Source: an uncultured Planctomycetaceae bacterium
GTDB taxonomy: Bacteria > Planctomycetota > Planctomycetia > Pirellulales > Pirellulaceae
Direction of reading: 5' to 3'
Assembly: GCA_903863885.1 (NCBI GenBank)
Contig: CAIPEB010000582.1
Coordinates: forward strand, 1 to 62,765
DNA: 62,765 bases
Part shown: positions 16,760 to 25,862 of the stretch, one piece after another
Layout: each line of letters starts with the position of its first letter
Numbering within the stretch: the stretch's first letter is position 1
Made by a program: the position numbers and the translations under genes
The notes under the pieces: generated by a model
What the model saw: only the letters and a program-made list of their open reading frames with translations
What the model was told of the DNA's origin: nothing
Databases searched by the model: none

Positions 16760-18193
16760 TCACAACCCCGGGCGGCGCCAACGCCGGACGATCTTCCGAT
16801 GAACGGCCGCTTCGGATGACTGCCAGCGCCACAGCGCCAGGCCACCCAGCAAAAGCAGGGCCACCGTCGCTGCGAAAAATGCGCGGGCCATCGGGGTCGA
16901 GATCATGGGCCTGCGTTCGACCACGCGCGGCTCGCGGCCGAAAAAAAGCGGCGCGGGCTGCAACTGATTGGGGTCGAAAGACGACACGAACCCCGACCTG
17001 AAAACCCACAATCGGGCGAACACGGCCTGCAATTCGATTTCCTCGCGCTGGTCCTGTCCCGGCAGGAGTCCCGGCGGCAGGCTGCGCACGCAGACCGTCA
17101 CGGGATAGCGATTCGAGAAAGTCGGCACATCGCGGCCCGCCTGCGGTTCTCCGAGCCGGATCACTTCGTCGCCGAGAGGCACAAACACATCCAGCTCGAA
17201 ATAATGGTCGATGCCGAAGCGTTCCGCGACTTCCGCGTCGGTAACCTCGATGCGGGTGATCCGCCGCAGTCCGCCCGACAGCCGGAAAATACGTCCTCGC
17301 TGCGAGTCCGGTTCGGTCAGCAATGCCGCGACCGGCACGGCGCGCGAAGGCTGTTGCTCGAATGAGTCCGGCCGCGCTCGGCCGACCGCCGCGAGCAACT
17401 GATAAAACCACTCATTGTCCTGCGAAGTCAACTCGCCCCGATCGCGGGCCCGCATGTCATCCAGCAATGCGACGTCCATTCCCAGGCTCGCGAGAAAGAC
17501 ATGGCTCGGTTCGACGCCAAGGCCCGCGGCTTCCCGATCGGGATACCACATGAGGCGCGGCGAGGCGAAGGCCAGTTCGGCCCCGTCCTTTCCCTTGCCG
17601 CCCGTCACTTTGAGCAGCACGCCCCACGCACCGATGCGTTCCCGGCACGCACCGCTTTCCGGCCAGGCCCGGGGCAGCTGCCGGGTGCAGACTACGGCGG
17701 GATGACCGCCCGGCTGCAGATCCAGGCTCACACGATAGTAATGGTCGAACTCGAGTCGTCGAGCCAGTTCGGCCGGCAGGTCCACTCGGCGGACTTCACG
17801 GCTCAGACCTTTGAGCCCAAAAAGCTCGCCCCGCAGCGACGCGGCGCGTGAGGCCACATCCGACCACTCCATCGGCGCGTGCCGCCACTTCTCGAGCTTC
17901 GCCACGGGAACGGACGGCAGTCGATAGAGAATCCGCACCAGCGTCTCGCCGGCGTCGGCCTCCAGCGGCTGGCCGTCGGTCAGGTTCCGAAAATAGCTCT
18001 CGTCGATTCCCGCAAGTTCCAGCAGGCCGCGCAAGCTGGAAACGGGCTTTTCCGCCGGCTTGCCAGCCGACTCCGCAGCGTCCGCCTTCATGCTGCCCGA
18101 CAACCACACAACCAACGTCAAGCTCAACGGCACGATGCGCCGAATCGTCATCGGTTGGCGGCAGAATCTCGCTGGAAAAATGGCCTGCGTCAT
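16760..18193 (-). CDS. Membrane-anchored protein with two copies of an unnamed module
   Basis: A 477-residue protein of unknown function. It has an N-terminal signal-like hydrophobic segment (about 17-40), two related modules and a C-terminal transmembrane helix (about 437-458) followed by an Arg-rich cytoplasmic tail. Module 1 (about 124-240) opens RGELFGLKG and contains FDHYYRVSLDL; module 2 (about 303-425) opens RGRIFRLSGG and contains IDHYFELDVFV, VTVCVRSLPPGL and FARLWVFRSGF. Both look like small beta-rich (OB-like) domains facing the periplasm. The same module occurs once in the gene upstream, whose stop overlaps this start by 4 bases. I do not recognise a named family. Confidence 0.8.
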   Translation of the reverse strand: MTQAIFPARFCRQPMTIRRIVPLSLTLVVWLSGSMKADAAESAGKPAEKPVSSLRGLLELAGIDESYFRNLTDGQPLEADAGETLVRILYRLPSVPVAKLEKWRHAPMEWSDVASRAASLRGELFGLKGLSREVRRVDLPAELARRLEFDHYYRVSLDLQPGGHPAVVCTRQLPRAWPESGACRERIGAWGVLLKVTGGKGKDGAELAFASPRLMWYPDREAAGLGVEPSHVFLASLGMDVALLDDMRARDRGELTSQDNEWFYQLLAAVGRARPDSFEQQPSRAVPVAALLTEPDSQRGRIFRLSGGLRRITRIEVTDAEVAERFGIDHYFELDVFVPLGDEVIRLGEPQAGRDVPTFSNRYPVTVCVRSLPPGLLPGQDQREEIELQAVFARLWVFRSGFVSSFDPNQLQPAPLFFGREPRVVERRPMISTPMARAFFAATVALLLLGGLALWRWQSSEAAVHRKIVRRWRRPGL

Positions 18194-19209
18194 GCCTGTG
18201 CCGAGCCTGCCTGATTTGAGTCCTGATTCGAGTCTGTGTCTGTCGAGGCGGTCTTTGCCGGGGCTTCGCTCAACGACTCGATCTGCAGCGGTTCGGGCCG
18301 AGTCGCTGATCGCCGCGTGCGAGTATAACGGTGGGCGGCAACGGCCAGCAGGACGGAGACGGCGGCAATCGATGATATCCAGAGCACGATAACGGTCGCG
18401 GACGGCAGCTCCGTTTCGCTCGGCGGCTGATGAAACCAGCGCGGCACAGAAGCCAGCACGAGCGGCGCGGTGCTGATGCCCTCGTGTGAGCGATAGGCCC
18501 AGCGTTTGAAGAAGTAGCCGGTGAACTCCATGTCCTCGTTCAACTCGGTACCCTTCCCGGACCGGTCTTTGTCTTCGAGTTGCGGGAACCCCGGGGGCGT
18601 CTCAAGGGCGTACACCACGATCGGCAGGCCGGGGCCGGACGCGGGCCGAACCCAGAACACGCAGTACTCGCGGACCCCCGACTGGTTGTCCGGCGCGTGC
18701 ACGCGATAGGCCAGGCTGACGGTTCCGCGCACGGTGACGAGTCGTCCGCGATAGACCTCGGGCTGACGGAAGAGTGCCGCGTAACCAGGGTCGCCCAGCG
18801 AATCCTCCATCAGGCGGGCCGATTCGAGTTTCCGCAATTGACGGCACAGGTGGAACCAGGCCCCCTGCTCTTCCTGGCGCCAGACCGTGTCATCGCGGAT
18901 CGATTGCAGCTGCGCTTCGTCGAGCGCCCGCCCGGCACGGTGCCCGCCTTGTCCGGACGGCCGGTCGGCGGTGTTGCGGGGCAGAATGCTCACCTCGCCG
19001 TCGGACCGTGCAGCATTCGACTTTTCGACGCGAGGCCGTCCCCACAGCCAATACCAGGTCTGCGGCTTGCGCGACTCGCGCATGGCATACAGCACCAGCA
19101 TCAGCATGGCGACCATCGACAGCAGACGCAGTTGCGAGGACGGTGACAGGTAGTTGCGCGGCGGCCGCACGCGAGCCGAGCGGCGGGCCGATTCGCCTGA
19201 AAAGTCCAC
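18190..19209 (-). CDS. Membrane-anchored partner protein with one copy of the same module
   Basis: A 339-residue protein of unknown function from a GTG start at about 19209, chosen because GGAG lies 8 bases upstream; the longer frame (to 19356) has no ribosome site. A transmembrane helix near residues 30-45 (LLSMVAMLMLVLYAM) is followed by an external region and a module (about 160-270) opening YRGRLVTVRG with YCVFWVRP, ALETPPGFP, FTGYFFKRWAYRS and APLVLA. A second transmembrane helix (about 285-305) and a Thr/Ser/Gln-rich tail follow. The module matches both copies in the next gene, with which it overlaps by 4 bases. Confidence 0.75.
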   Translation of the reverse strand: MDFSGESARRSARVRPPRNYLSPSSQLRLLSMVAMLMLVLYAMRESRKPQTWYWLWGRPRVEKSNAARSDGEVSILPRNTADRPSGQGGHRAGRALDEAQLQSIRDDTVWRQEEQGAWFHLCRQLRKLESARLMEDSLGDPGYAALFRQPEVYRGRLVTVRGTVSLAYRVHAPDNQSGVREYCVFWVRPASGPGLPIVVYALETPPGFPQLEDKDRSGKGTELNEDMEFTGYFFKRWAYRSHEGISTAPLVLASVPRWFHQPPSETELPSATVIVLWISSIAAVSVLLAVAAHRYTRTRRSATRPEPLQIESLSEAPAKTASTDTDSNQDSNQAGSAQA

Positions 19210-19558
19210 CCATACTTCTCCGTTGCAGGGAGCCTGCGGCGCGATCGTCAGAATTGCTACGCTCCAACCGTGAGACGCGGCCGCCCACGCAGGGAATTCT
19301 ACGGCAGGCGGGCCGAACATTGAATCCGCACGGCACGACCGCGAGCGGCAGAGCATGCCGGTTCATTTCTTCAGGGATTCCCCTGAAAATTCTGACGGTT
19401 TCCGCGGATGAATTCCGCTATTAAGTCTTAGCGGGCAATTGGGTGGCGTTCCGCGCGCCTTTCGACAGGACAGCAGTGCGGTTTCCGGTACACTAGAAGG
19501 GGAAGGCAGGGTCAGCCTGTCCGCATTCGCAGTAATTCCGCGGCGAGGAGATCGAGAC
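19210..19558. other. Divergent intergenic region between the three-module pair and the TPR-ExbBD operon
   Basis: About 350 bases with no convincing gene. Both flanking operons point outward from it, so it must hold both promoters. On the plus strand TACACT at 19489-19494 is a fair -10 box, 65 bases before the GTG start of the TPR gene, but no good -35 sits at 17 bases. On the minus strand nothing stands out. Confidence 0.5.
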
Positions 19559-22500
19559 GTGTGGATTTGGCGGATTATCCGCCGCGCGACGGCATGCGCA
19601 CTGCTGGGAGCGTTGGGAACCGCGGCCGCGCAAATCGCTGCCGAGGAGCCGGCAACCGCTTTTCTTGAAGGCCTGCGCACTCGCGGCTACTACGACGCGG
19701 CACTGGACTATCTCGACCAGATGTCGACGAGTCCGCTTGCGCCGGCCGGTTTCGCAGAGACGATTCCGTACGAGCGGGGCATCACCTTGATCGGCATGGC
19801 CCGCGTCGAACGAAACCCGGCGTCGCGCGAGCGGACGCTGGACGAAGCCGAAAGTTCGCTCCGCGAGTTCATTGCGGCCAAGTCCAAGGCGACCGGTTCC
19901 AAGGTTGCCGCAGCACACAGCCAACTCGGCGGCCTGATCGCCGAGCGAGCCCGAATGAAACTCGAGTCGCCGCAGAAAGGAGACCGGACCCTGGCGGTTC
20001 AGGAGGCGAAGCGTCTCTATCAGGAAGCGTTCAAGGTCTTCACGGAACTGCAGCAGGATCTTCGCAATCGGCTGAATGAACTGCCAAAGGAACTCGACCC
20101 GAAGAACCCGCAACAGGCCGAACAGATCGAGCAGCGCGAGCAGTGGCGGGCCGATTATCTGCAGGCCCTGCTGCTGGGTGCTGCGATCCGCGAGGAAACG
20201 GCCGATACGGCACCCGCCGGCTCGGACGAGGCAAAGTCGATACTGGATGAAGCCGCGAAACTGTACGGAGAAATCCACGACAAATACGCGCAGAAGCTGG
20301 CCGGCCAGTTCGCGCTGATGTACCGCGGCAGGTCGCTTCAGAAACGGGGCGCGCTGAAAGAGGCGCTCGCGTGCTATTCGCCGCTGCTCAATCGCACGGA
20401 CAATGCGGACGAGTTCCGGACGCTCAAGACGAGGACGCTGAAACTGGCCCTGGAATGCCTGCTCGATCCGTCCGTCGCGAACTACGAAGAGGCGATCCGG
20501 ATTGCCTCCCCGTGGGTCTCGACCGTCACCAACACCGAACAGCGGGAACCGGACTGGCTCGCACTGCAGTTTCTGCTGGCAAAGACCTACCTCGCGGAAG
20601 CCGAACGACTGAAAGCCGGGGACCCGAAAGCCAAGCAGCTGCGCACTGCGGAACAGGCGATCAGCGAAGCGAGGCAACTGGCGGTTCTCGTCTCGAAATT
20701 CCCGAGCGATTACCAGGACGACGCTCAGGAACTGCTCGTGCGTCTCGGCCGTCCCGCCTCTCCCGGGAAGCCGGGCCAGATCCGCACGTTCGCCGACGCC
20801 CGAGACGCCGGACGCGACGCGATCGAGCGGCTGCGGACCGCACAGACCTCGCTGCAGCAGCTCAAGGAGCAGGCGGCCACGACGAAGGACGAACCCGCGA
20901 AGAGTGAATTGCAGAAGCAAATCACCGCGGCCAATGAGACGATCAGCAGCGTTTCGACCGAGGCGCTGGACAGATTCCGCAAAGCCCTGCAACTGTCAGA
21001 CAGCTCTTCTCCGCTCGAAGACGTCAACACGGTTCGCTATTACCTGGCGTACCTCTACTACCTTGCGGGGCGCAGCTGCGAGGCGGGGCTGGTGGGCGAG
21101 TTTGTGGCGAGGCGCTATGCGGACACGGCCGCAGCCCGCCCGTGCGCCAAGATCGCACTGTCATCCTACGTGAACCTCTACACGGAGGCGGCCCCCGCAG
21201 ATCGGCAGTTCGAGACACAGCGAGTGGTCGCCTTTGCCGAGTTCGCCGCCGCGCAATGGCCGGATCAACCCGAGGGACGCGACGCGGTGAACACGCTGGT
21301 CCCGCTGCTGATCAGCGCCGATCGACTGCAGGACGCAGTGACCTCGCTCGCCAAGATCCCCGAAGGCACGAGCCAGCGATCGACGGCTGAATTGAAACTG
21401 GGCCACGCGCTCTGGAGCAAGTACCTCAAGACGCGCCGCGATTCGCCGGGCAATGCCCCGCCCGACGCAGCCGCATTGGACCGGCTTCGTCAGCAGGCCG
21501 AACAGACTATCCGTTCCGGAATGAGGAACCTGATTCCGGATGCGATCGACGAATCGGCGGCGGCCGCGATACTGTCCCTTGCTCAACTTGAAGTGGAGGC
21601 CGGCAATTCCAGGAGCGCGGTGCAGATCCTCGAGAACCCGCAGTACGGACCGCTCACGCTGCTCGCGCGGGACGCGCCGGCGTCGAAAGCGCCCGGGTTT
21701 GCTGAAGAGGCCTGCAAGACCGCACTCCGCGCCTACATCGGCACGCTCGCACAAGAGCCCTCGCCGGACGCGGTCATTGCCAAGGCACGCGGCATCATGG
21801 ACACGATGCAGACCCGGCTCGGAAAATCCCCCGACGGCCAACAGAGACTGATCAACATCTATATCGGCCTGGCCAAGGATCTGGAAACGCAACTGGAAAA
21901 TGCGCCTCCCGGGGTCAAGAAAACACTGGCACGCGGATTTGAGACCTTTCTGCGCAAATTGGGCGATACGGCCAGCGAGGCCAACATACTGAACTGGGTC
22001 GCCGAGACGTTCCTGAGCCTCGGGAAAGCGTTCGATTCGCCCGGCGAGATCAGCAGCGAATCGAAGGCGTATTACGAGCAGTCGATCGCCGGCTACGACA
22101 AGCTGCTGGCCGACCCGAAACTGAACGCGGCACTGGCCACGCAGATGCGTCTGCGCCGGGCCGAAGTGTTCCGGCATCTGCATGATTACTCCAAAGCCGC
22201 AGCCGCACTGGAAGAAATCCTGCGTGAAAAACCGCTGCTGCTCAACGTGCAGGTCGAGGCCGCCCGGACGTATCAGGAATGGGGGGCCGTTCCGGGCAGC
22301 GAATCCCGCTACGAACAGGCCATCATGGGCACCAGCGCAGACAAGAAGGCGCAGCGAGCCGCCGTATGGGGCTGGGCCCGCATTGCCCAGACGACGGCCA
22401 GCTATGCTCAATTCAAAGACACGTTTCAGGAATCCCGCTACAACCTCGCCCTTTGCCGTTTTCTCTGGGCGCAGGCCCAGAAGGGCGACCAGCGCAACAA

Positions 22501-22711
22501 GCTGCTCGAAGCCGCCGAACGAGACATACAGTTGACGCACCGCCTCTATGGACTGGGCGACGCCCGAAGATCCGCACAGTACGATGCGTTGCTGCAGGAT
22601 ATCCAGAAGGCGCGAGGCACTGCGCCCACCGGATTACGCGGGTTGACCGGCCGCACGGAAACTCCCGCCACTGCTTCGAAGAAAGAACCCGGCCAGCTGA
22701 AACGAGACTGA
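19559..22711 (+). CDS. Very large secreted TPR-repeat protein
   Basis: A 1050-residue protein made of helix-turn-helix repeats. The start is taken as the GTG at 19559, directly after GAGGAG, because it yields a clean signal peptide (Arg-rich N-terminus, hydrophobic core, AAAQIAAEEP); the frame upstream is unlike coding sequence. TPR-like repeats run through nearly the whole length, for example YYDAALDYLDQM near the start and a late block with YSKAAAALEEILREKPLLLN. There is a coiled-coil section with LQQLKEQAATTKDEPAKSE near residues 425-450. It is the first gene of an operon with a second TPR protein and the ExbB/ExbD channel. A periplasmic scaffold or load for that motor is an inference. Confidence 0.85.
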   Translation: MWIWRIIRRATACALLGALGTAAAQIAAEEPATAFLEGLRTRGYYDAALDYLDQMSTSPLAPAGFAETIPYERGITLIGMARVERNPASRERTLDEAESSLREFIAAKSKATGSKVAAAHSQLGGLIAERARMKLESPQKGDRTLAVQEAKRLYQEAFKVFTELQQDLRNRLNELPKELDPKNPQQAEQIEQREQWRADYLQALLLGAAIREETADTAPAGSDEAKSILDEAAKLYGEIHDKYAQKLAGQFALMYRGRSLQKRGALKEALACYSPLLNRTDNADEFRTLKTRTLKLALECLLDPSVANYEEAIRIASPWVSTVTNTEQREPDWLALQFLLAKTYLAEAERLKAGDPKAKQLRTAEQAISEARQLAVLVSKFPSDYQDDAQELLVRLGRPASPGKPGQIRTFADARDAGRDAIERLRTAQTSLQQLKEQAATTKDEPAKSELQKQITAANETISSVSTEALDRFRKALQLSDSSSPLEDVNTVRYYLAYLYYLAGRSCEAGLVGEFVARRYADTAAARPCAKIALSSYVNLYTEAAPADRQFETQRVVAFAEFAAAQWPDQPEGRDAVNTLVPLLISADRLQDAVTSLAKIPEGTSQRSTAELKLGHALWSKYLKTRRDSPGNAPPDAAALDRLRQQAEQTIRSGMRNLIPDAIDESAAAAILSLAQLEVEAGNSRSAVQILENPQYGPLTLLARDAPASKAPGFAEEACKTALRAYIGTLAQEPSPDAVIAKARGIMDTMQTRLGKSPDGQQRLINIYIGLAKDLETQLENAPPGVKKTLARGFETFLRKLGDTASEANILNWVAETFLSLGKAFDSPGEISSESKAYYEQSIAGYDKLLADPKLNAALATQMRLRRAEVFRHLHDYSKAAAALEEILREKPLLLNVQVEAARTYQEWGAVPGSESRYEQAIMGTSADKKAQRAAVWGWARIAQTTASYAQFKDTFQESRYNLALCRFLWAQAQKGDQRNKLLEAAERDIQLTHRLYGLGDARRSAQYDALLQDIQKARGTAPTGLRGLTGRTETPATASKKEPGQLKRD

Positions 22712-22735
22712 CGAGCCGCTACGGAAGGGAGAGCA

Positions 22736-23779
22736 ATGAGGATTCTGAATATTCCAAACCTGGTGTCGGCGATTCTGCTGGCCGCGGTCGCGCCGCTGGC
22801 CTATGCCGAATCGATGGACCAGATTATTCCGCTGCACGGCAGCCCTTCTTCGGGCAAAGTCTTGGAGATGACCACGACCGAAGTGAAGCTCGAAACGCGG
22901 GGAAAGGTCAACAACTTCGCGGTGAACGAGATCCGCCGAATCCACTATGCGGAGGATATCCCCGAACTGAGACGAGCGCGCGAGGACGTTGGGTCGGGAC
23001 AGTTCGAGCAGGCTCTCGATACGCTCAAGCGCATCGACGCCGCCGGCCTCTCGCGGGAGCTGCTGATTGCCGACGTGGAATACTACACGGCCCTCTGCCA
23101 TGGCCGCATCGCTTTGACAGGCGGAGGCGACAAGGCGGCCGCTGCCGCAACGATGCTTGAATTCGTCAAGAAGAACCCAAACAGCTACCACTTTTTCGAG
23201 GCGGCACAACTGTTGGGGGATCTGGCCATGACGCTGGAGAATTACGACAACGCGCTGCGTTATTACGGCGCGATTGCCAAAGCTCCCTGGCCGGACTACG
23301 TCCAGCGAGCGGCGCTGCTCGAAGCCGGCGCGTTGTCTGCCGCAGGCAAATCCGCCGAAGCCAAAGCCCGGTACGAAAGCGTGCTGACCAGCCCGCTGGA
23401 TACGCCCGACGCGATCCGAAACAAGACTTTCGCGACCATCGGCCTGGCCGTCTGCCAGGCCGAGGCCGGCGCACCCGATCAGGGCATCGCCTCGCTGAAC
23501 GAGGTGATCGCCAAGAATGACCCGCAGGACACCGAGTTGTTCGGCACGGCGTACAACGCTCTGGGCAGATGCCACTTGAAGGCGAACCGGCCGAAAGAAG
23601 CGTTGCTCGCGTACCTGCATACCGACTTGCTGTTCTATGCAAAACCCGATCTGCACGCCGAGGCCCTGTACAACCTCAGCAAGCTGTGGACTACGCTCAA
23701 CAAGTCGGATCGGGCGCAGAACGCCCGCAACACTCTGGTCGAGCGTTACGCCGGCAGCGTGTGGGCCAAGAAGAACTGA
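22736..23779 (+). CDS. Secreted TPR-repeat protein (second in the ExbB/ExbD operon)
   Basis: A 347-residue protein with a signal peptide (LLAAVAPLAYAES), a short beta-rich region (about 28-75) and then TPR-like helical hairpins to the end, such as GQFEQALDTLKRIDAAG, NYDNALRYYGAIAKAPWPDY and PKEALLAYLHTDLLFYAK. It starts 25 bases after the large TPR gene, with GGAAGGGAG upstream. It is followed after 14 bases by the ExbB-like gene. Its small N-terminal domain is not recognised. Confidence 0.85.
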   Translation: MRILNIPNLVSAILLAAVAPLAYAESMDQIIPLHGSPSSGKVLEMTTTEVKLETRGKVNNFAVNEIRRIHYAEDIPELRRAREDVGSGQFEQALDTLKRIDAAGLSRELLIADVEYYTALCHGRIALTGGGDKAAAAATMLEFVKKNPNSYHFFEAAQLLGDLAMTLENYDNALRYYGAIAKAPWPDYVQRAALLEAGALSAAGKSAEAKARYESVLTSPLDTPDAIRNKTFATIGLAVCQAEAGAPDQGIASLNEVIAKNDPQDTELFGTAYNALGRCHLKANRPKEALLAYLHTDLLFYAKPDLHAEALYNLSKLWTTLNKSDRAQNARNTLVERYAGSVWAKKN

Positions 23780-23793
23780 TTCGGAGAGACAGG

Positions 23794-24714
23794 ATGCGGC
23801 TTTACAGCGATCGCAAGACGTGGTTCGTCCTTTTAGGCGGCTTCTTATTGGCGGCCGGACTGATCGAGTACCTCGTCGCGGACGGACTCGTCGCTGCGCG
23901 GGCGGAAGAGGCCGCCAAAGCGCCCGAGGATCCCGCGCCCCCGGCAGGACCCGAGGCAGAGGCGGCAGGCGAAGATGCCAAAGCGGCTGAAAAACCGCCC
24001 GAAGTTCCGGCTGACGCGGCACCTGCTCAGGCCGCCGGCGCGGACGGCGTTCCCAAGCCGGTCGAGGAGGAGACGCCTCCGCAGAAGAGCGTGCTCGTCT
24101 GGTACTACGAGGCGCTCGGAGTTTTCTATACCACGATCTTCTTCGGGCTCTCGTTTTCGCTCGTTTCGCTGCTGGTCATGAACCTGCTGAGCGCGCGCCG
24201 CGACAACATCTGCCCCGCGCCCCTCGTCGAGGGCTTCGAGGCACATCTGCAACAGGGCCAGTTTCAGGAAGCCTACGAACTGGCGCGCGGCGACGAGTCG
24301 TTCCTTGGCCAGGTGCTGTCGGCCGGCATCGCCAAGCTGTCCGCCGGCTACGGCCCGGCTGTCGAGGCGATGCAGGAAGTCGGCGAAGAAGAGAACATGA
24401 AACTCGAACACCGCCTCAGCTACATGGCGCTGATCGGCACGATCAGTCCGATGGTCGGACTGTTCGGCACGGTGGACGGCATGGTGCGTTCGTTCAGCGT
24501 CATTGCGCTGAGCAACACGACTCCGAAACCATCGAAACTTGCCGAGGGTATCTCGACGGCGCTGATCACCACGATCGTCGGGCTGGCCATCGCCATTCCG
24601 GCGATCGCAGCGTTCAATATTCTCAAGAACATCGTGGCTCGGCGAGTGCTGGAGGTCGGCGTCGTCAGCGAAGGACTGATGCGGGCGGCCCTCGAAAGTG
24701 CGAAGAAGAAATAG
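23794..24714 (+). CDS. MotA/TolQ/ExbB-family proton channel protein
   Basis: A 306-residue inner-membrane protein. An N-terminal hydrophobic segment (about 10-30) is followed by a Pro/Ala/Glu-rich periplasmic stretch (about 38-95), then three transmembrane helices, as in ExbB/TolQ (about 105-130, 205-235 and 250-280). The conserved part includes ALIGTISPMVGLFGTVDGMV and ISTALITTIVGLAIAIPAI. With the two ExbD-like proteins that follow it should form a proton-driven complex. The ATG at 23794 has CGGAGAGACAGG upstream. The N-terminal helix plus acidic spacer are additions to the basic ExbB plan. Confidence 0.93.
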   Translation: MRLYSDRKTWFVLLGGFLLAAGLIEYLVADGLVAARAEEAAKAPEDPAPPAGPEAEAAGEDAKAAEKPPEVPADAAPAQAAGADGVPKPVEEETPPQKSVLVWYYEALGVFYTTIFFGLSFSLVSLLVMNLLSARRDNICPAPLVEGFEAHLQQGQFQEAYELARGDESFLGQVLSAGIAKLSAGYGPAVEAMQEVGEEENMKLEHRLSYMALIGTISPMVGLFGTVDGMVRSFSVIALSNTTPKPSKLAEGISTALITTIVGLAIAIPAIAAFNILKNIVARRVLEVGVVSEGLMRAALESAKKK

Positions 24715-24818
24715 GCACAGACAGGAAACGCAAAGAAGGAACTGACGGGGTGCCGCGGCACGAGCCCAATGGTCCGATCCGCCTCCCCTCCCCTGCTCCG
24801 TATTGAGCGTGCGCGACC

Positions 24819-25262
24819 ATGCGATTCAAGAGCCGAACGCCGACTGCGGTCTACGAAGGGGATTTCACCCCGATGATCGACATGACGTTCCAGTTGATCG
24901 CGTTCTTTGCTCTGCTGCTGAATTTCTCGCAGGTCGAACAGAACGAGCGGATCCAACTGCCGTCGAGCGAACTGGCCAAGCCGAACGAGTCGCCGTTGGA
25001 CTACCCGATAACGCTGCAATTGACGCGGGAGGGGAACGTGATCATCGGCGGCCAGGAGATCCCGCCCGCCGCCTTGAGGCCCTACCTGATCAAGGAAAAG
25101 CAACTGCTGCAGTCGCAGGGGCGGCCCGTTGCGGACGCGACGGTGATCATCCGCGCGCACAAGGACGCGGTGGCGGGAATCGTGCAGGAGTTGATCGATC
25201 GGTGCCAGCGCGAGGGACTCGAGAGATTCGCGCTGCGTGCGAAGGAAGACGTGAAGCAATAA
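24819..25262 (+). CDS. ExbD/TolR-family protein (first copy)
   Basis: A 147-residue single-pass membrane protein. The transmembrane helix FTPMIDMTFQLIAFFALLL contains the conserved Asp (D20-21) that carries protons in ExbD/TolR. The periplasmic domain follows the family pattern with ITLQLTREGNVIIGGQEI and ATVIIRAHKDAVAGIVQELID. It lies about 100 bases after the ExbB-like gene. The N-terminal cytoplasmic part is very short. Confidence 0.92.
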   Translation: MRFKSRTPTAVYEGDFTPMIDMTFQLIAFFALLLNFSQVEQNERIQLPSSELAKPNESPLDYPITLQLTREGNVIIGGQEIPPAALRPYLIKEKQLLQSQGRPVADATVIIRAHKDAVAGIVQELIDRCQREGLERFALRAKEDVKQ

Positions 25263-25307
25263 CCGAGGGGCGTCCAGCCGCGCGCCGGCGCGGGAGACTT
25301 CATCGCG

Positions 25308-25826
25308 ATGAAATTCCGCCACACCACCAGCAGCGGCGACGACAAGGTCGAGCTGCAGATGACGCCGATGATCGACATCGTGTTTCAGCTGCTTTCGTTC
25401 TTCATCATGACATTCCGCATCGGCGCGCAGGAAGGCGACTTCAACGTGAAGATGCCCGTGCTCGCCCCGGCGGCCGGGGCCGCCAGCGAGATCGCCCTGC
25501 CCCCGATCAAGATCCGGCTCAGGGCCGATGCGGCCGGCCGCCTGACCAGTGTCCAGTTCAACGACCGGGAGATGCCGGTAGCCGGAGCCATGAGACTGTT
25601 GCGCGAGGAGATCATCGGCCTGATCGGCGACGACCGCGGACCGGGCAGCATCCAGGAAACGGCCGAGGTTGAACTGGATTGCGATTTCCAGCTGCGTTAT
25701 GAACACGTGATCGACGCAGTCACGGCCGTTTCGGGTTACCTCGACCGCGAGGGCAACATCATCAAGCTGGTCGAGAAGATCAAGTTCGCACCGCCGCGCA
25801 CCGGGGCGCCCGCCTCGTCGTCGTGA
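25308..25826 (+). CDS. ExbD/TolR-family protein (second copy)
   Basis: A 172-residue paralogue of the preceding gene, 45 bases downstream. It has the same membrane motif MTPMIDIVFQLLSFFIMTF with the proton-carrying Asp. It also has a periplasmic domain in which an inserted segment (about 75-125) separates the two beta-strand halves, and a Pro/Ala/Ser tail. Two different ExbD subunits per ExbB are common in gliding (AglQ/AglS) and TolR-like systems. No TonB, TolA or TolB gene follows; the next gene is convergent. Confidence 0.92.
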   Translation: MKFRHTTSSGDDKVELQMTPMIDIVFQLLSFFIMTFRIGAQEGDFNVKMPVLAPAAGAASEIALPPIKIRLRADAAGRLTSVQFNDREMPVAGAMRLLREEIIGLIGDDRGPGSIQETAEVELDCDFQLRYEHVIDAVTAVSGYLDREGNIIKLVEKIKFAPPRTGAPASSS

Positions 25827-25862
25827 CCGGGCGTCTTCACCGCGGGGCACCTCGTCCGCCGG

